A DNA stretch of 64,000 nucleotides from an uncultured Candidatus Entotheonella sp. (GCA_958295825.1 OY282375.1:729489-793488), one strand, 5' to 3'; positions 54,038-63,605 are shown, numbered from the stretch's first letter. Notes: generated from the letters alone by a model not told the origin. A program made the numbers and translations.

Positions 54038-55192
54038 TCATTTATCATTATTGAAAACGCCATCTAGCATCGCCGGCAGCAACCCCGCCACATCCTCTCC
54101 CGCACTTTCACGTAGTGTCTCAACTGATCGAACCTGATTCTGCAAGCGGTCGAACCAGCGTTGCCGGTCAATGGGCGGAACCGGCACGGTAATGACGTCC
54201 AGTTTTTTCAGACCGAGGGTACGATTGCGGCCCGCGCCGCCGGGGGAGGCGTCGCCGAGTTTTGAGAGTCCTTCCGGGGTCAGGAAGTAGAAGCGGAGAA
54301 AATCGGCGGTCACTGTATTCGAATCAGGAACGCAGGTGAGAAAGCGGTGTGAGCCAACGCGCCCGTCGTCTTCGGGTTGGGCAATGGCGACGGCGCCTTC
54401 CCAGGCGAAAACGATGTTGAAAAGCAAATCGCCCGCCCGAATGCGAAAGAGCTTCTTCGAGCCGACTGCCATCCCGTCCAACGCTGGCTTGTGAAACGTT
54501 CCGCGTCCGAATGAGCGAACGCCGAGTTCGGGATAGCTCCGGTCCGGTTCGATTTCCACCGGTCGGCGGACAAGCGGCGCGACCTCGGCCATTGGCCGGT
54601 AGGGGGCGCCGTCGATGATCCGACGGAAGGCGTTGGACAGCATGGCTTTTGCGTCGCGCTCGGCTGCCTCGATGATCCTTCTGCGCTCTGCCACCAACGT
54701 CGCCACTTTGTCCAGCTTGGCGACAATCCGGCGCTGCTCGGCGAGGGGCGGAGATGGGACCCGAAGGCGGAGGAAGTATGCCTCCTTGTAGCGATTTCGT
54801 GTGCCGGGAGTGGACCCGAAACAGTCTGCTTCTACGAGCCTCTGGACCCACGGCAGACCAAACCAGAAAGCCAGGAAACGTGAATCAAGGCGGGTAACGT
54901 CAATGCGAAAGATCGGAAACTCGTTGGAGACATAGCACTCATCGAACGCCTCGGAAATAACCCCAAAAGACCCCTGCCATGCAAACAGACGACTGTAGAT
55001 AAAATCCCCGGTCTTTGTTTTGTTCAACACGTCCGCTGCAATCTCCGCACCGTCCTTCGTCTCGCGCAGGAAAGGGCCGCCGATCTGAGAACGCATGCCC
55101 AGCATCCGATAATGTTTGCCCGGTTCGACAGTGGTTAGTCGCTTTATCGGCTTTGCCACCTCACCCAACGCAACCACCGGCCAGCCCATCAC
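54038..55192 (-). CDS. hsdS: Type I restriction enzyme specificity subunit
   Basis: 384 residues with two target-recognition domains, each followed by a coiled-coil spacer: first TRD 1-150, PSPPLAEQRRIVAKLDKVATLVAERRRIIE as central spacer, second TRD 195-340, and PVPPIDRQRWFDRLQNQVRSVE as the C-terminal spacer. It determines the DNA sequence recognised by the HsdM/HsdR complex. Its ATG overlaps the hsdM stop by four bases. Recognition sequence cannot be deduced. Confidence 0.95.
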   Translation of the reverse strand: MMGWPVVALGEVAKPIKRLTTVEPGKHYRMLGMRSQIGGPFLRETKDGAEIAADVLNKTKTGDFIYSRLFAWQGSFGVISEAFDECYVSNEFPIFRIDVTRLDSRFLAFWFGLPWVQRLVEADCFGSTPGTRNRYKEAYFLRLRVPSPPLAEQRRIVAKLDKVATLVAERRRIIEAAERDAKAMLSNAFRRIIDGAPYRPMAEVAPLVRRPVEIEPDRSYPELGVRSFGRGTFHKPALDGMAVGSKKLFRIRAGDLLFNIVFAWEGAVAIAQPEDDGRVGSHRFLTCVPDSNTVTADFLRFYFLTPEGLSKLGDASPGGAGRNRTLGLKKLDVITVPVPPIDRQRWFDRLQNQVRSVETLRESAGEDVAGLLPAMLDGVFNNDK

Positions 55193-56754
55193 ACCCTCTC
55201 CGCCAGCGTCGCCTTGAGCTCGTCCATGATGCCCAGAATGCGCCGCTCCTTGTCGATGATGCCGTCCACGATCTCGATAGGCGAGCGATGGTCCGCGGTT
55301 TCACCGGCGTGCGGGTTCTTGACGTCCAGATTGCAGGCCGTCACACGACCCTGCTCGTCATGTTGAACCAGCCCCTGCGCGTTCACCCGCCAAGCGTGCT
55401 CGGTTTCCGCACGGTTGTTCCACCACGCCAGACAGTCGGCGAACTCTTCGTACGTCAAGGGCACGGTCTTGGTGTATTTCCTGCGGCCCTCGGGGCGGGG
55501 CTGCTCGTAGTACCAGATAGCCCGCGTCGGGCCGGTGGTGTCGAAGAAGATCAGGTTGGTCGGAATGTCGGTGTAGGGCGCAAACACGCCTTCGGGCAGG
55601 CGGACCACGGTGTGCAGGTTGAACCGCGTCAGCAGGTCGGCCTTGACGCGGGCCGATACGCCGTCGCCGAACAGCGTGCCGTTGGGCGCCACGACAGCGG
55701 CGCGGCCCTGACCGGCGCGCTTGAGCCGGCGCATGATGAGTTGCAGGAACAACAGGGCGGTTTCCTCGCTGCGCCGGTCTGCGGGGAAATTGTTGCGGAT
55801 GCCGGCCTCCTCCTCGCCGCCGAAGGGCGGGTTGGTGAGGATGACGTTGACCCGCTCGGCGTCGCCGATCTCGGTGAGGCGAAAGCGCAGCGAGTTGCCG
55901 GGGTCGATGCGCGGCGCGTCCAGGCCGTGCAGCAGCAGGTTCATCTGCGCCAGCAGGAAGGGCAGGGATTTGGCCTCGCCGGCGGAGAGGCTGCGTTGTT
56001 GCAGGACGGCGCGCTTTTCGACCGTATCGGCCTGCCTTTCCAGGTGACGGTAGGTTTCGACCAGAAAGCCGCCGGTGCCGCAGGCCGGGTCGAGCACCGT
56101 TTCGCCGATCTGCGGGTCGATGACGCGCACCATGAACTGCACCACCGGGCGCGGCGTGTAGATCTCGCCCGAATCGCCGGCCGCGTCGCGCAAGTCGCGC
56201 AGTAGGGTTTCGTACAGACGGCTCAGGGTGTGGATTTCATCCGACGAATCAAAGTGGATGGCGTCGATCAGGTTGACGACGTCGCGCAGCAGATAGCCGC
56301 TCTCCATGCGGTTGGCCAGGCCCTGGAACACGGTGGCGACGACGTCGCGGCGCTCGCGGCCGGCGTCGCCGCGCAGGCTGCGCAGGTAGGCGAACAGGCC
56401 GGGGCCGTGGGCATCGTCGGGCAGGGCGGTCCGGTCGTCGGTCAGGAAAGCGAGCAGGTCGGGGCCGGTGAGGCCGTCGGGCGGCGCCGCCCAATCCCGC
56501 CAGCGGTAGGGCGCTTCGATGATGCTGCGATACGCCCGGCCGGCCAGCTCGGCGCGCTCCGCTTCGATGCGCTCCAGGTCGTCCAGGAATTTCAGGAACA
56601 TGATCCAGGTCAGCATCGGCAGGCGGTCGAGGTCGCCGTTCAGCCCCTTGTCCTTGCGCATGATTCTGCGGGCCGACTTGATGATGCCGTCGAGCCGCTG
56701 CGCGGTGGTGAGCGGTTTGGGCGGTGATTTTTGCCGTCGAACGGTCGTGGCCAC
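55189..56754 (-). CDS. hsdM: Type I restriction-modification methyltransferase
   Basis: 521 residues. SAM motif DPACGTGGF (222-230) and catalytic NPPF (308-311) of N6-adenine methylases, preceded by the HsdM N-terminal helical domain (GDLDRLPMLTWIMFLKFLDD). Protects host DNA and forms the core of the restriction complex. It starts 17 bases after hsdR and overlaps hsdS. Confidence 0.97.
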   Translation of the reverse strand: MATTVRRQKSPPKPLTTAQRLDGIIKSARRIMRKDKGLNGDLDRLPMLTWIMFLKFLDDLERIEAERAELAGRAYRSIIEAPYRWRDWAAPPDGLTGPDLLAFLTDDRTALPDDAHGPGLFAYLRSLRGDAGRERRDVVATVFQGLANRMESGYLLRDVVNLIDAIHFDSSDEIHTLSRLYETLLRDLRDAAGDSGEIYTPRPVVQFMVRVIDPQIGETVLDPACGTGGFLVETYRHLERQADTVEKRAVLQQRSLSAGEAKSLPFLLAQMNLLLHGLDAPRIDPGNSLRFRLTEIGDAERVNVILTNPPFGGEEEAGIRNNFPADRRSEETALLFLQLIMRRLKRAGQGRAAVVAPNGTLFGDGVSARVKADLLTRFNLHTVVRLPEGVFAPYTDIPTNLIFFDTTGPTRAIWYYEQPRPEGRRKYTKTVPLTYEEFADCLAWWNNRAETEHAWRVNAQGLVQHDEQGRVTACNLDVKNPHAGETADHRSPIEIVDGIIDKERRILGIMDELKATLAERV

Positions 56755-56771
56755 GCATCAGGCTCCTTGGG

Positions 56772-59129
56772 CTAAGCGGCGTAAATCAGGCGCTGCAGGT
56801 CGTTCACCGCGTCGCGCAGACGGCGGCTGCCGCCGAAGCGCGACGCGAGTTCGATGACGTTGCCCCACTCGTTGAAGGGCGGCACTTCCAGGACGTCCGG
56901 CAGCTTGAATTGGGCGCTGCCGTACTCGGCGTACTTCTCGACCAGGGCGTCCAGCACGGCCTGCGCTTCCGGCCCGAAGCGCGTGAAGAAGTCGTGTTCC
57001 TCCCGCTTGACGCGGTCGGCGCGTTCCCGCCGGGTGCGCAGCGGGGCGCTGTAGGCCAGATGGCACAAGAGATCGAAGGCATCGGCCTCGGGCTGGCCGG
57101 CCGTTGCCGCCAGCGTGTCCAGGTCGATGCCGCGCTGCGCCAGCTGTTCGACAATCTCGGCGCGGCGGTCGGCCTCGAGCCAGTCGCGGCGCAGCGCCGG
57201 GGCGTGCGGGTACAGGGTGCGCACCTTGTCGCCGGTGTAATCGGTCAGCCGGCGGCAGGCGAGCTTCTTGCCCTCGGGGTCCAGTTCGTAGACCAGGTGG
57301 CGGATGATTTCGACCTCGCCGCCGTCTACGTAGAACTTGCGGGGCAGGTCGTCGACGGCTTCCGGCGGGTCTTCCGGGGCAGCGGTATACGCCGTGTCAT
57401 CAGGCGGATCGTGGATTTCCGTCTGCAGCACCTGGCCTTCGACGCTGAGCGCTTCCTTGCGGGTGTCGAGCGGCTGGCCGTCAAAGGTAGGGTCGGCGAA
57501 TTTCTCGGTGGCCGTGCCCGTGTAGTCGATGATGTTGAAAGCCAGCTTGCCGTAATCGGGGCGCAGCCGGGTGCCGCGCCCGATGATCTGCTTGAATTCG
57601 GGCATGGAGCCGACGGTGCGGACCAGGACGACGTTCTTGCAAGTTGGCGTGTCAACCCCTGTGGTAAGCAAGTGCGAGGTGGTCAGAATCGTCGGGGTGC
57701 GGGTTTCCACGTCCTGGAAGCGGGCGCGGTGGGCCGCCCCGACGTCGCCCTCGTCGGCGGTGACCCGGCACACGTAGTCCGGGTACTGCCGCACCAGGTC
57801 GGCGTTGAGGCTGGCGAGGGCGAGGCGCATTTCCAGCGCGTGTTCCTGATCGACACAAAAAACGAGGCTCTTGGCAAAGCGATCGGTCTGTTTCAGAAAG
57901 TCGGTCAGGTGGCGCGCCATGGCCTGGGTGCGCGCCCGCAGCGCCACGCGGCGTTCGAATTCTTGGGTGGTGTATTCCTTGTCGGGGATCTCCCGGCCGT
58001 AGCGGTCCAATTCCCCCTTGTTGGGCCGCCAGCCGGAGGCGTCGGTGTCGCTAATGACCCGGTGCACGCGGTAGGGCGCCAGAAAGCCGTCGTCGATGCC
58101 TTGCGCCAGGCTGTACTCGTAGAGCGGGTCGCCGAAATAGTCGTAGGTGTCGATCGTGTCCTCACGCCGCGGGGTGGCCGTCATGCCGACCTGCGTGGCC
58201 GGCGCGAACCATTCCAGGATGTCGCGCCAATTGCTGTCGTCCCGCGCGCTGCCGCGGTGGCATTCGTCGACGATGACCAGATCGAAGAAGTCGCGCGGAT
58301 AGTCGCGGTACAGGCCGGGCCGGTTCTCGTCGTGAGCGATGGCCTGGTAGATGGCGAAGTACATGGCGCGGCTCGTAACCGCCCGTCCGGCGGTGATTTT
58401 ATGCCGCGCGTCGCCGAACGGGCTGAAGTCCTTTGCCATGGGGTCGTCCACCAGGACGTTGCGGTCGGACAGGAAAAGCATGTTCGGCTTGCGGTTGGTT
58501 TGCTTGGCGTTCCAACGCGCGGACCATAGCTTCCAGCAGATCTGGAAGGCGATCGCCGTCTTGCCCGCGCCGGTGCACAGCGTCAGCAGCATGCGGCGGC
58601 GGCCTTGCAAGACGGCCTGCACGGCGCGCTGCACGGCGATTTCCTGGTAATAGCGGAGCGGCTTGGTGCGGTCGGGATACGCCGGGGTGAGCAGCTTCTC
58701 CGCTGTCGTGTCGTCCAGGTTCTCGGCGGCCCGCAACCGCCGCCACAGCTCGTCGGGAGTGGGGAACTCGGTAATAGGGCGCTCATGGCCCGTGGTGTAG
58801 TCAACCTCGATGATACCCTCGCCGTTGGTTGCGTAGGCGAAGGCGAGGCCGAGCATCTCGGCGTATTGCCTGACCTGTTGCAGCCCCTCGGCGGCGTGCT
58901 TGTAGCGCGCTTTGGCTTCGACCACGGCAATGGGAAAATCGGGCCGGTAGCGCAGCAGGTAATCGGCGCGTTTCTGGCGCCCGCGCCGGGCCGTGCCGGC
59001 GGCGAAAAACACGCGCCCGTCGGTCAAGGTGCGCTGCTCGTTGATGGCGTGCGGCGGCGCCTCCCAGCCGGCGGCCTGGAGCTTGGGAACGACGAACCTG
59101 CGGCAGGTATCAGCTTCGTTCAGTGGCAC
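56772..59129 (-). CDS. hsdR: Type I restriction enzyme ATPase/endonuclease subunit
   Basis: 785 residues. The N-terminal nuclease motif spans Asp56 and Glu71-x-Lys73 (ADYLL...VVEAKA). Helicase motifs follow: Walker A around TGAGKT (Lys190), DECH at 288-291, TATPRRED, and later QIIGRGTRLRPD. It translocates DNA and cuts far from the recognition site. First gene of hsdR-hsdM-hsdS, all intact, so the system is probably active. Confidence 0.96.
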   Translation of the reverse strand: MPLNEADTCRRFVVPKLQAAGWEAPPHAINEQRTLTDGRVFFAAGTARRGRQKRADYLLRYRPDFPIAVVEAKARYKHAAEGLQQVRQYAEMLGLAFAYATNGEGIIEVDYTTGHERPITEFPTPDELWRRLRAAENLDDTTAEKLLTPAYPDRTKPLRYYQEIAVQRAVQAVLQGRRRMLLTLCTGAGKTAIAFQICWKLWSARWNAKQTNRKPNMLFLSDRNVLVDDPMAKDFSPFGDARHKITAGRAVTSRAMYFAIYQAIAHDENRPGLYRDYPRDFFDLVIVDECHRGSARDDSNWRDILEWFAPATQVGMTATPRREDTIDTYDYFGDPLYEYSLAQGIDDGFLAPYRVHRVISDTDASGWRPNKGELDRYGREIPDKEYTTQEFERRVALRARTQAMARHLTDFLKQTDRFAKSLVFCVDQEHALEMRLALASLNADLVRQYPDYVCRVTADEGDVGAAHRARFQDVETRTPTILTTSHLLTTGVDTPTCKNVVLVRTVGSMPEFKQIIGRGTRLRPDYGKLAFNIIDYTGTATEKFADPTFDGQPLDTRKEALSVEGQVLQTEIHDPPDDTAYTAAPEDPPEAVDDLPRKFYVDGGEVEIIRHLVYELDPEGKKLACRRLTDYTGDKVRTLYPHAPALRRDWLEADRRAEIVEQLAQRGIDLDTLAATAGQPEADAFDLLCHLAYSAPLRTRRERADRVKREEHDFFTRFGPEAQAVLDALVEKYAEYGSAQFKLPDVLEVPPFNEWGNVIELASRFGGSRRLRDAVNDLQRLIYAA

Positions 59130-59183
59130 GCGACCTCCTCATACAAGACTTTTCCATTCCCCCCGGTTCCGTTTTCCCCGCTC

Positions 59184-60101
59184 TTACCCCAACAATTCGC
59201 GTCGCACCTCGTCGAGACGGGCGCGCTGCTCGGCATCGACGTCGGGAAACGGCTCGCCTTTTTGGCGCAGGCCGCCGGTGAATCGGGGCGGGCGTTTTTC
59301 GAGGAAGGCTTGGCGGCCTTCGTCGCCGTCGGTGGTGAGCTGGGTGAGCAGGGTATTCATCAGGGTCTGGACGCGCCACGCCTCGGTGACGGGCATGTCG
59401 CGGAATCGGATGGCGAATTCCTTCATCATGCGCACGGCCACCGGCGGCAGGGCGACGACGTGGCGGGCGATTTCCTCCGCGCGGTCCATCAGGCGGTCGT
59501 GGGCCACCACCTCATTGATCAGGTTGATGCGCAGGGCCTCGTGGGCGTCGAACGGCTCATCGGTGAGCAGGATGCGCATGGCGTCGGCGTAGGCAATCTG
59601 GCGGGTGAGGTAGGTGGCGCCGGGACCGTTGCCGATCCAGCCCTGGCCGAGCAGCGCGAATTTGAATCTGGCGTGCTCGGCGCAGGCGAGGCGGATGTCG
59701 GTAGAAGTCAGCATCAGGTAGAAACCGGCGCCGGCCGCCCAGCCGTTGATGGCGCCGATGACGGGCTTCCAGATTTGCGGGTAGTGGTCGCCGAGACGGC
59801 CGTCGGCGCCTATCTTGGCGCCGTTCACCGTTCCCGAGGGCGACCAGAAGATGTTCTCGGCGCGCACCTGCTCGCGTTCCTCCGGCGTAATGTCGGGCCG
59901 CGTTGCCAAGTTGTGCCCGGCGCAGAAGTGCCGCTCGCCGGCGCCGGTGAGGATGGCCACGCGCACGTCGCCGTCGTCCCACACCTGCTGCCAAACCGCG
60001 GCGATGTCGGCCGAGGTCTGGCGGTCGAGGATGTTGCCCTTTTCGGGATTGTTGAGGGTGATGTAAGCAATGTGCTTTTCTTTTTCGTACTTGACGGTCA
60101 T
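59184..60101 (-). CDS. Enoyl-CoA hydratase/isomerase family protein lacking both catalytic glutamates
   Basis: 305 residues with crotonase features: ITLNNPEKGNILDRQT, FCAGHNLATR (oxyanion hole) and AINGWAAGAGFYLMLTSTDIRLA. The positions of the two catalytic Glu of rat hydratase read Tyr (GAGFYL) and a hydrophobic residue (FKFALLG). A different reaction such as hydrolysis, decarboxylation or isomerisation is likely. It lies 17 bases after the fused CoA-transferase gene and forms an acyl-CoA unit with it. ATG 60101 is chosen; a longer frame covers the transferase gene. Confidence 0.9.
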   Translation of the reverse strand: MTVKYEKEKHIAYITLNNPEKGNILDRQTSADIAAVWQQVWDDGDVRVAILTGAGERHFCAGHNLATRPDITPEEREQVRAENIFWSPSGTVNGAKIGADGRLGDHYPQIWKPVIGAINGWAAGAGFYLMLTSTDIRLACAEHARFKFALLGQGWIGNGPGATYLTRQIAYADAMRILLTDEPFDAHEALRINLINEVVAHDRLMDRAEEIARHVVALPPVAVRMMKEFAIRFRDMPVTEAWRVQTLMNTLLTQLTTDGDEGRQAFLEKRPPRFTGGLRQKGEPFPDVDAEQRARLDEVRRELLG

Positions 60102-60118
60102 GTGGGCGCCACTCCGTT

Positions 60119-62509
60119 TCAATAGATGACTCGTTCCTCCACCAGCCGGGCGATTTCCGCCTCGGACAGCCCCAAGAGGCCTCGATAAATGGTGTCGTTG
60201 TCCTGCCCCAGAACAGGCGCCGCGGCCAAGTGAGGCGCCGGGCCGCCGTCGAAGCGCCAGCCAATGCCCGGCAAGTCGCGCCAGGCGCCGTCGTGGGTCT
60301 GCAGGCGGGTCAAGTAGCCGCCCTGACGCAGATGCGGGTCGTGGAAGAGCCGTGACGGTTCCAGGAACGGCCCCGCCGGCACGCCGGCTTGTTGCAAGCG
60401 GTGCATGGCCTCGTCGTCGTCCTGCCCCTGCGTCCACGCCGTGATGGCCACGTCGATGTCGTCCTGATACGTCTTGCGGCCCGCGGCGGTAGCGAGACCC
60501 GGGGCTGCAGCCAGATCGGGACGCCCGATGATCCCGCAGAGCGCCCGCCATTCCGCGTCATGCGTCACGGCGATGGCGATCCAGCGATCCGGTCCCTTGC
60601 AGCGATACACGTTGTGGGGCGCATAAACGTCATCGGCGTTGGCCATCGGCCGCCGTTCGCGGCCGTTCATCTGGAAATCAAGCAGCGCTTCCGGCAGGCA
60701 GGCCGTCAAGGCTTCCGCCATCGAATAGTCCACGTACTGCCCCGCGCCGGTCACGGCGCGTTGATTGAGCGCCGCCGCGGTTACCATCGCCAGTTCCAGC
60801 CCTACCCACGGGTCGGCCCACAACCCGCCCTTGATGGGCTCGCCATCGGCATAGCCGGAGATGGAATTCCAGCCCGTATAGTATTGCAGGAGGCTGCCGT
60901 AGGCCACGTAGTCCTTGTCCGGCCCGCTGTGCCCGGTGCCCGACGACGACACCATGATGAGGTCGGGCTTGATCGCCCGGAGCACGTCGTAGCCCAGCCC
61001 CAGGCGCTCGATGACGCCGGCGGCGAAGTTCTCGATCACGACGTCGCTCAGCCCAATCAACTGCTTGGCGAGGTTCAAGCCGGCGGGCGTGGCGATGTTC
61101 AGGGCGCAGGACCGTTTGGACTGATTGTACGCTTGGAACGGGGCGCCGCGGCTCGACGGGTCCGGGCGTCTGGCGCTGCCGACCTTGATGACCTCGGCGC
61201 CCATCATGGCAAGGAAGCGTGCAGCGGTCGGGCCGGCAATGATCCAGCTCAGATCGACCACTCTGACGCCGTGCAGCGGCAGCCGGTCTGACGACGGGGC
61301 ATCCGCGCGGTCTTTGTTTGGGGCAGGCGGCGGGGTGGGGGATTGACCGAGAAAACGCTCGTTATGTTCGCCCAACCGCGGCGCCGGGCGGGCGGTCAAC
61401 GGCAGCGTCAGGTGGGAAAACCGGTACGGCACGCCGGGATACGTCAGGCGCCCGGCAACCGGGTGTTCGACGTCGCTGAAAAACCGGCGGAACTTCAGGT
61501 GGGCATCGTTGAACAAGTCTCGCACCGTGTTGACCGGGAAGCAGGGGATGCGGCGTTCCTGCCCCCAGCGGGCGACGTCGTGCTTGGCGTGGGTTCGTGT
61601 CCACTGCCCCACGAGCTCCCATAGCTGCCGAAAATTCCGCTCCCGGCCCTCGCGGGTTTGGAAGCGTTGCTCCGCGGCCCACGCCGGACGGCCCATCAGC
61701 TCGACCCAGCGCGCCCATTGCGCATCCTCGCGCGGCGAAATGGCGACGTAACCGTCGCGGCACGGCAGCACCCCGCCTATCGAAGCGACCGGCGTTGGGG
61801 CCGCGCAATCCTTGTCATCCGGCACAACCCGCGGCAGCGGTGGTTTGTCGAAAGCGCAATTGGCCAAGGCGCTGATCAATTGCGTAACCATCGCTTCAAA
61901 CGCCGAGACCTCGACGTGGCAGCCCGCGCCGCTCAGCCGGCGGCGGTACAGGGCCATCAAGGTCGCCGTGGCCGCGGCAAGGCCGGCCACGAACTCTGCC
62001 TGATGCCCACCGGCGCGAATCGGCGGCAGCGCGTCGCCGTCCGCCACCGGCCCTAGCATGCCGGGCGCCTGGCCGCTCATGTGGAACAGCACCAGATCAG
62101 AAGCCATGAAATGTCCGTATGGCCCCCAACGTCCGAAAGGGGAGATGGAAGTGAGGATCAGGCCGGGGTTGTCCTGCCGCAGCGTCTCGTCGTCCAGCCC
62201 GCCAGACAAATCCCGGATAACGATGGTGGCAGTGCGCGCCAAGCCCCTGAGCCGCTGCCGGTCTTGCGCCAGCGTCAGGTCCAGGGTGACACCGTACTTG
62301 TTCAGATTCAGCGCCAGAAACAGGCCGCTCTTCTCGGCGTGCGGCAGGTCGCCCGGAAACGGCCCCGCGCGCCGTGCTGCATCGCCTGCGGGCGGCTCCA
62401 CCTTGATGACCTCAGCGCCCATGAGGGCCAGTATCTTGCCGCAATAGGATGCGCTGACCTGCTCACCCAATTCCAGCACCCTGACGCCGGGCAGCAATCC
62501 CTGTGACAT
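60119..62509 (-). CDS. Fused tandem CaiB/BaiF CoA-transferase
   Basis: 796 residues made of two complete class III CoA-transferase units. The first starts GVRVLELGEQVSASYCGKILALMGAEVIKVEPP; the second starts near residue 420 with VRVVDLSWIIAGPTAARFLAMMGAEVIKV. Both have the interlocked-ring fold signatures. The acidic active-site segment reads VEVSAFEA in the first and VDYSMAEA in the second. Class III enzymes usually form dimers of one domain; the fusion fixes a heterodimer-like pair. GGGAGG precedes ATG 62509. Substrate unknown. Confidence 0.9.
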   Translation of the reverse strand: MSQGLLPGVRVLELGEQVSASYCGKILALMGAEVIKVEPPAGDAARRAGPFPGDLPHAEKSGLFLALNLNKYGVTLDLTLAQDRQRLRGLARTATIVIRDLSGGLDDETLRQDNPGLILTSISPFGRWGPYGHFMASDLVLFHMSGQAPGMLGPVADGDALPPIRAGGHQAEFVAGLAAATATLMALYRRRLSGAGCHVEVSAFEAMVTQLISALANCAFDKPPLPRVVPDDKDCAAPTPVASIGGVLPCRDGYVAISPREDAQWARWVELMGRPAWAAEQRFQTREGRERNFRQLWELVGQWTRTHAKHDVARWGQERRIPCFPVNTVRDLFNDAHLKFRRFFSDVEHPVAGRLTYPGVPYRFSHLTLPLTARPAPRLGEHNERFLGQSPTPPPAPNKDRADAPSSDRLPLHGVRVVDLSWIIAGPTAARFLAMMGAEVIKVGSARRPDPSSRGAPFQAYNQSKRSCALNIATPAGLNLAKQLIGLSDVVIENFAAGVIERLGLGYDVLRAIKPDLIMVSSSGTGHSGPDKDYVAYGSLLQYYTGWNSISGYADGEPIKGGLWADPWVGLELAMVTAAALNQRAVTGAGQYVDYSMAEALTACLPEALLDFQMNGRERRPMANADDVYAPHNVYRCKGPDRWIAIAVTHDAEWRALCGIIGRPDLAAAPGLATAAGRKTYQDDIDVAITAWTQGQDDDEAMHRLQQAGVPAGPFLEPSRLFHDPHLRQGGYLTRLQTHDGAWRDLPGIGWRFDGGPAPHLAAAPVLGQDNDTIYRGLLGLSEAEIARLVEERVIY

Positions 62510-62528
62510 CCGGTACCTCCCGAGCAAG

Positions 62529-62972
62529 TCAACTGCCATGGTCATAGAGCGTAAAGTCACGGTCGAGCCATAGGACGTAAAATATATGGCCCTGGCGGTA
62601 TCCCACCATCGCCTTTTGGCCGGAAAAACGGAAGGCAAGGAAAGTCACGTCCGGGGTAACCTGGGCCGGAATACCCGTCCGAATCCTGCTTCGGGACAGT
62701 TTTTCAGGTCCCAAGCCGTGTTTTGGAGCGCTTTGGAGTTCATCCCAGTTCAGTTGACTTCGCTTATACAGGGCGTCAGCGAAATCGCCTTTCTCGCGTA
62801 GCTCGCACGTAGCCAAGCCATACCGGCCGCGGCCCATGTATTCAAGAGAAAAGGCGGGGTGTCGTTGACCAGACGGGGTGCCGGTACGCGCCGGAGCCTG
62901 TACGCGCTGTCCTTGGGTAATAGGCGGGGACGCGATCTTTTTGCGGTTCGGGTTACGCCGTTTCGGACTCAC
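62529..62972 (-). CDS. Putative toxin of a Panacea toxin-antitoxin pair
   Basis: 147 residues. After a basic N-terminal arm (SPKRRNPNRKK) comes the conserved core: ELREKGDFADALYKRSQLNW, KHGLGPEKL, FLAFRFSGQKAMVGYRQGHIFYVLWLDRDFTLYDH. I remember similar small proteins as partners of antitoxins, but cannot assign a known toxin fold from sequence alone. GTG 62972 lies inside the end of the antitoxin gene (20-base overlap), with AAGGG seven bases upstream, so synthesis is coupled to the antitoxin. Confidence 0.65.
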   Translation of the reverse strand: MSPKRRNPNRKKIASPPITQGQRVQAPARTGTPSGQRHPAFSLEYMGRGRYGLATCELREKGDFADALYKRSQLNWDELQSAPKHGLGPEKLSRSRIRTGIPAQVTPDVTFLAFRFSGQKAMVGYRQGHIFYVLWLDRDFTLYDHGS

Positions 62973-63414
62973 GCGCTACCCTTGTCGCAAAATAGCCACG
63001 CAAGTGGTCATGTCGAATTTCCTGACCTGGAACCGTGTCGCGCCATGGCGGCTCGGAATGGGTCATGTCGCGCAATTTCCAGGCGGAAAATTGTCCGTAG
63101 GCAGCGTAGACATCATCAAGCAAGTCGCGCGTTTGCGCGTCATAAATAGAGAAGTCGGCCTCACTTGGGCAGGGGATAGCGTCTGAGCCGTAGGGTTTGT
63201 ATTTGCGATAGAGTTCCGGCACGACCGGTCCGTGCGTCCAGGCTTCAATGCGTTCGGGAAACAAGGGGCGGCCATGGAGCGCGAGCGCGAATCCCTGAGC
63301 ATAGTAGACGAGTTTTTGCAGTTTCAGGTTGGAAATCAGGTCGCCTGCATCTTCGTCCATCTGTGCCAAGAAGTATTGGGCGACGTCATAGCAACTCAAC
63401 GTGCGGGAACGCAT
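62953..63414 (-). CDS. Panacea-domain (SocA/GepA-like) antitoxin
   Basis: 153 residues. Features of the Panacea domain (DUF4065): LISNLKLQKLVYYAQGFALALHGRPLF, ERIEAWTHGPVVPELYRKYKPYG and LDDVYAAYGQFSAWKLRDMTHSEPPW. This domain neutralises many unrelated toxins in PanAT systems. The GGAGGAAAG site before ATG 63414 is strong, and the gene precedes and overlaps the toxin gene, the usual antitoxin-first order. Confidence 0.85.
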   Translation of the reverse strand: MRSRTLSCYDVAQYFLAQMDEDAGDLISNLKLQKLVYYAQGFALALHGRPLFPERIEAWTHGPVVPELYRKYKPYGSDAIPCPSEADFSIYDAQTRDLLDDVYAAYGQFSAWKLRDMTHSEPPWRDTVPGQEIRHDHLRGYFATRVARESETA

Positions 63415-63605
63415 AGACTTTCCTCCGGCCTTTTCTATCCCGTTGATAGCCCCAGAGGGACAAAACCCAGGATAGACAGGCTATATCCATCAACGGTCAG
63501 ACACAACTTTTCCGGTCGTAAAAACGTTGAATGTTCCGCGAATGGGATTGGCGTGGGCGTCAGATAGCATGGCCGCGGGATTGCTTCAACCACTAGGCTC
63601 AGGAC

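Noticed and set aside
56724..58529. 601-codon + strand frame
   Set aside because: Antisense to hsdR, with its helicase and nuclease motifs; a product of high G+C.
58605..60125. 506-codon + strand frame
   Set aside because: Runs antisense through hsdR and the crotonase homologue; no domain recognised.
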